This document shows, piece after piece, positions 3,911 to 6,388 of a DNA stretch of 6,388 nucleotides. Source of the stretch: Betaproteobacteria bacterium (lineage in GTDB: Bacteria; Pseudomonadota; Gammaproteobacteria; Burkholderiales; Burkholderiaceae); the NCBI GenBank assembly GCA_018969885.1, contig JAGWXN010000192.1:1-6388 (forward strand), given 5' to 3'. How positions within the stretch are numbered: position 1 is the first letter of the stretch; each line of letters begins with the position of its first letter. Below the pieces are notes generated by a model, which saw only the letters and a program-made list of their open reading frames with translations, had not been told where the DNA came from and did not search any database. Both the position numbers and the translations under genes were made by a program.

Positions 3911-5665
3911 TTATGCGAGGGCTTCTGAGAGCGGTTGGGATGGGCGCTCGATCGAAGCCGGTTGGCAGAGCGCTTTTCTCACCACCGGCGCCACGCGGGT
4001 GTCGGCCTCGTCGGTCCAGCGCGCGGCCACATGCTGGTCGGGGCGAAGCACATACACCGCGCCACCGCTTACGCCCCATGCGGAAAAAACACGGCCCAGC
4101 CGATCAGTCACGACCGCGTCGGCCGACACGGAGGCCTCGGTACCATGAGAGCGGCGGATGAGCACAATGCGGATGGGCACACCGTTCGCGCGGAGGATAG
4201 CGACGTCGGCGCTGACCTTCTTGAGCGTCGCCTCGCCGCCACCAAACACCAGCACCTGAAAGCCTGGCCCGAATGCATCAAACAACCAGGTGCGTGGGCT
4301 GGCATCGGGATCGACGCAGACGTTGCGCGCGGGCGCCCCCGGACGCGGGCCTGCAGCGAAGCGGCTCTCAGTGGCGTCGACCGTGGTGAGTGCACTGTCT
4401 GCATAGTCGATGGGGCGCGAGGTGCGCCAGTGCAGCAGTGGCCGCGTAAACTCATTGCGAACCGATAGCTGCAGCACCGCGTCACGAAGAATGCGAAACC
4501 CGCGCGAGGGCGGCGCCATCATGCGGGTGCTGCGCGCAGCCTCGAAGCAGATCTGCTGAGCATCGGCCAGACGCTCGTCGGTGTAGGTATCGAGAATAGC
4601 CGGCGAGGCGACGCCGCGAATGACGCTGGCAAGCTTCCAGGACAGATTGTTGCCGTCCTGCACACCCGTATTGACACCACGCACGCCGAAGACCGGCAGC
4701 AGATGTGCCGCGTCGCCGCAATAAAGCACACGACCGTGGTTATAGCGGGCAAGGCTCAGCGTGTTGGGTTTATAGAGCGTGACCCACTCGATCTCCCAGG
4801 GCAGGTCTGCGCCGATGTAATCGAGATGCGCCTGAACATGCGCGCGCAACCGCGCCGGATCGAGCGCCTGTTCATCACTCACGTCATCGGGCACCTGATA
4901 ATCGAGTCGCCAGATACCGTAGGGCGCCTTGTGGAGCAGCACCGCATAGCCGGGCAGCCAGGGCGGATCGAAATAGCACCGGCGTCCAGTGGGCGCACCC
5001 AATGGCACGCGGAAATCGATGATCGCAAATCGGCCGGTGTACGCGCGGCCTTCAAAGCGCAGGTTCTGTAGCCTCCGGACGGCCGAGCGGGCACCGTCGC
5101 AGGCCACCAGCCAGTCGCAGTCCAGGGTGTATTCGCCCTCAGGCGTATCGAGCTGCAGGCGCACGCCTGAGGCATCGCTCTCCAGTCCCACCACCTTGGT
5201 TTGCCAGCGCACCTCGATCCCCAGGGCGGCAGCGCGCTCAAGCAACACTTTCTCCATCACGTTCTGCGGCTGGTTGGTCATGGGCGCAAACCGGTCGTCG
5301 ATCGAACCCGGCACTTGCAGGGCATGCACCATGTGGCCGCGGTAGAAGCTTCTTCCTTTGTCCCAAAGCAACGCGCCGTCGAGCAATGCGTCGGAGGCAC
5401 CCACCTGCTCGAAAATTTCCAGGGTACGCCGCGTGAACGCCACCGCACGGCTGCCGCCACATACTTGGGCCTCGGCTTCGATCACGATGGGACGCGCGCC
5501 GTTTCGCGCAAGATCGAGCGCCACCAGCAGTCCGTTGGGCCCCGCGCCCACGACGACCACGGGTTGCCGTGGCGCCGCGCCCTGCATTTCAGGGGGTTGA
5601 ACAAACGGATGGATCTGGTAGTTGAAGTAGCTCGATCGTTGTGGCGTGAGTTCGGGCTGGTGCAT
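3911..5665 (-). CDS. FAD-dependent aromatic monooxygenase (PHBH-type class A, MhpA/PheA-like)
   Basis: A 584-residue single-component flavin hydroxylase that should use NAD(P)H and O2 to add a hydroxyl to a phenolic acid. Residues 1-33 are an N-terminal extension. GAGPNG (40-45) with E63 (VIEAE) is the Rossmann ADP-binding motif. CDGARSAVRR (189-198) is the DG motif contacting FAD and NAD(P)H. LYCGDAAHLLPVFGVRGVN (314-332) is the GD motif binding FAD, followed by GVQDGNNLSWKLA as in MhpA-like enzymes. The segment after about 440 fits the thioredoxin-like C-terminal domain of phenol hydroxylase and MhpA relatives. The ATG has AAGGA (5679-5675) nine bases upstream. The gene follows the Bug receptor by 39 bases and is followed by the small DUF2783-like gene. 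Given hpaD nearby, conversion of a hydroxyphenylacetate to homoprotocatechuate is the simplest guess; the classical step uses the unrelated two-component HpaBC. Regiochemistry cannot be read from sequence. Confidence 0.9.
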   Translation of the reverse strand: MHQPELTPQRSSYFNYQIHPFVQPPEMQGAAPRQPVVVVGAGPNGLLVALDLARNGARPIVIEAEAQVCGGSRAVAFTRRTLEIFEQVGASDALLDGALLWDKGRSFYRGHMVHALQVPGSIDDRFAPMTNQPQNVMEKVLLERAAALGIEVRWQTKVVGLESDASGVRLQLDTPEGEYTLDCDWLVACDGARSAVRRLQNLRFEGRAYTGRFAIIDFRVPLGAPTGRRCYFDPPWLPGYAVLLHKAPYGIWRLDYQVPDDVSDEQALDPARLRAHVQAHLDYIGADLPWEIEWVTLYKPNTLSLARYNHGRVLYCGDAAHLLPVFGVRGVNTGVQDGNNLSWKLASVIRGVASPAILDTYTDERLADAQQICFEAARSTRMMAPPSRGFRILRDAVLQLSVRNEFTRPLLHWRTSRPIDYADSALTTVDATESRFAAGPRPGAPARNVCVDPDASPRTWLFDAFGPGFQVLVFGGGEATLKKVSADVAILRANGVPIRIVLIRRSHGTEASVSADAVVTDRLGRVFSAWGVSGGAVYVLRPDQHVAARWTDEADTRVAPVVRKALCQPASIERPSQPLSEALA

Positions 5666-5674
5666 TGTGAAGCG

Positions 5675-5679
5675 TCCTT
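5675..5679 (-). promoter_or_regulatory. Ribosome binding site for the FAD monooxygenase
   Basis: AAGGA on the minus strand, nine bases before ATG 5665-5663, within the 39-base gap after the Bug receptor stop. No promoter is visible in that gap, so the gene is read from the receptor operon. Confidence 0.65.
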
Positions 5680-5704
5680 CTGGTACGGATTTGAGGCGTC
5701 GGGC

Positions 5705-6388
5705 TCAGTCGGGTCGAATGTTTTTCGCTCGGATCAGCTTTCCCCATTTCTCTGTATCAGCGGCCACGAGGCTCGCGAGTTCTGCTGGCGAAGACGGGGC
5801 AGGGTCGGCCCCCAGCCCGAGCAGCCGCTCACGTACCGCAGCGCTAGCGAGCGTGCGGCGAACGGCCTGGTTGAGCGAGTCGATCACGGCGGGGGGTGTT
5901 TTGGAGGATACGAAAAGGGCATACCAGTTGTTGGTGTCCACGCCTCGGATGCCCTGCTCCTCGAGGGTGGGCACGTCGGGTAGCGCGGGATGCCTGCGCT
6001 TCGCAGCCATGCCCAGCGGCTTGAGCTTGCCCGCGCGCACCAGGGTGATCATGCCCGGCACATCACCAAACCAGGCGGCTACCTGGCCGCCCATCACGTC
6101 GGAGATCGCCTGGGCTGCGCCCTTGTAGGGAACATGGAGCAGCCGCAGGCCCGCCGCATCGCCGAACTGCTCGATGGCAAGGTGGGGAATGCTGCCGATG
6201 CCTGATGAGGCCATCGGGGTGGGCTCACTGCGCTTCATGGCAAGCGCGACGAATTCGGCCGCATCGCGCGCAGGGTAGGTGGGCGCAGATGCGAGCAGTT
6301 CCTCGTTGTTGACCACCAGCGAAACGGGTGCGAAATCGCGCTGCACGTCATAAGCGAGCTTGTCATACAGCACGGGGTTGATCGCCAC
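5705..6388 (-). CDS. Bug-family (tripartite tricarboxylate transporter) solute-binding receptor, C-terminal part
   Basis: The last 227 residues of a periplasmic TctC/Bug receptor; the start lies beyond the right edge, since full proteins are about 320-330 residues. The GTG at the edge is an internal Val: the residues AINPVLYDKLAYDVQRDFA are the usual block about 100 residues into Bug proteins. Further family marks are GSIPHLAIEQF, LLHVPYKGAAQAISDVMGGQV, LKPLGMAAKRRHPALPDVP and the GVDTNNWYALF segment. Bug receptors bind carboxylates and aromatic acids through two main-chain-bridged water molecules and deliver them to TctAB-type membrane partners, but many, especially in Burkholderiales, are orphans without such partners beside them. 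It is the first visible gene of the minus operon, so it likely binds the substrate hydroxylated by the monooxygenase. The ligand is not readable. Confidence 0.88.
   Translation of the reverse strand: MAINPVLYDKLAYDVQRDFAPVSLVVNNEELLASAPTYPARDAAEFVALAMKRSEPTPMASSGIGSIPHLAIEQFGDAAGLRLLHVPYKGAAQAISDVMGGQVAAWFGDVPGMITLVRAGKLKPLGMAAKRRHPALPDVPTLEEQGIRGVDTNNWYALFVSSKTPPAVIDSLNQAVRRTLASAAVRERLLGLGADPAPSSPAELASLVAADTEKWGKLIRAKNIRPD

Noticed and set aside
5201..5983. 260-residue plus-strand frame spanning the monooxygenase start and Bug receptor end
   Set aside because: It is antisense to two convincing genes and has no domain resemblance or ribosome site.
6386..6388. GTG at the right edge as the start of the Bug receptor
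   Set aside because: The following residues align with the middle of Bug proteins, so about 100 residues lie beyond the edge.

Overview
The window is a high-GC, tightly packed stretch of catabolic genes from a proteobacterium. It is most likely a betaproteobacterium of the order Burkholderiales (Alcaligenaceae or Comamonadaceae type). The clues are a Bug-family (tripartite tricarboxylate) solute receptor, an NMT1-like ABC solute receptor, a GntR/FCD regulator and an extradiol ring-cleavage module, all arranged as short operons. No RNA gene, insertion sequence, CRISPR array or origin is visible.

Layout. (1) 1-385, minus strand: the N-terminal 128 residues of a Tat-exported NMT1/THI5-like ABC solute-binding protein that runs off the left edge. 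(2) 386-546: a divergent control region with phased ATAC-type repeats. (3) 547-3605, plus strand: a GntR/FCD regulator with an unusual basic heptad-repeat tail. It is followed by hpaD (3,4-dihydroxyphenylacetate 2,3-dioxygenase), hpaF (5-carboxymethyl-2-hydroxymuconate isomerase) and a class II aldolase/adducin-fold protein. The last three are nearly contiguous. (4) 3606-3682: a short convergent gap with GC-rich hairpins. (5) 3683-6388, minus strand, in transcription order: a Bug receptor (N-terminus beyond the right edge), a PHBH-type FAD aromatic monooxygenase, and a 71-residue protein resembling DUF2783 that starts at TTG.

How the genes fit together (inference). A phenolic acid is captured by one or both periplasmic receptors. 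The FAD monooxygenase hydroxylates it to a catechol-type acid, possibly homoprotocatechuate. HpaD opens the ring by meta cleavage, and HpaF tautomerises a downstream muconate. The GntR/FCD protein probably controls the plus-strand operon and the divergent receptor gene. The known homoprotocatechuate route also needs HpaE, HpaG, HpaH and HpaI. None is in the window, so they lie outside it or the route differs.

Most unusual points: the aldolase-fold protein has Gly where class II aldolases carry the catalytic Glu; the regulator has a histone-H1-like repeat tail; the monooxygenase is followed, in the same frame, by the TTG-started small protein; and a single-component flavin hydroxylase is present where the classical pathway uses HpaBC. 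I see a variant aromatic catabolic cluster rather than a clearly new class of system.
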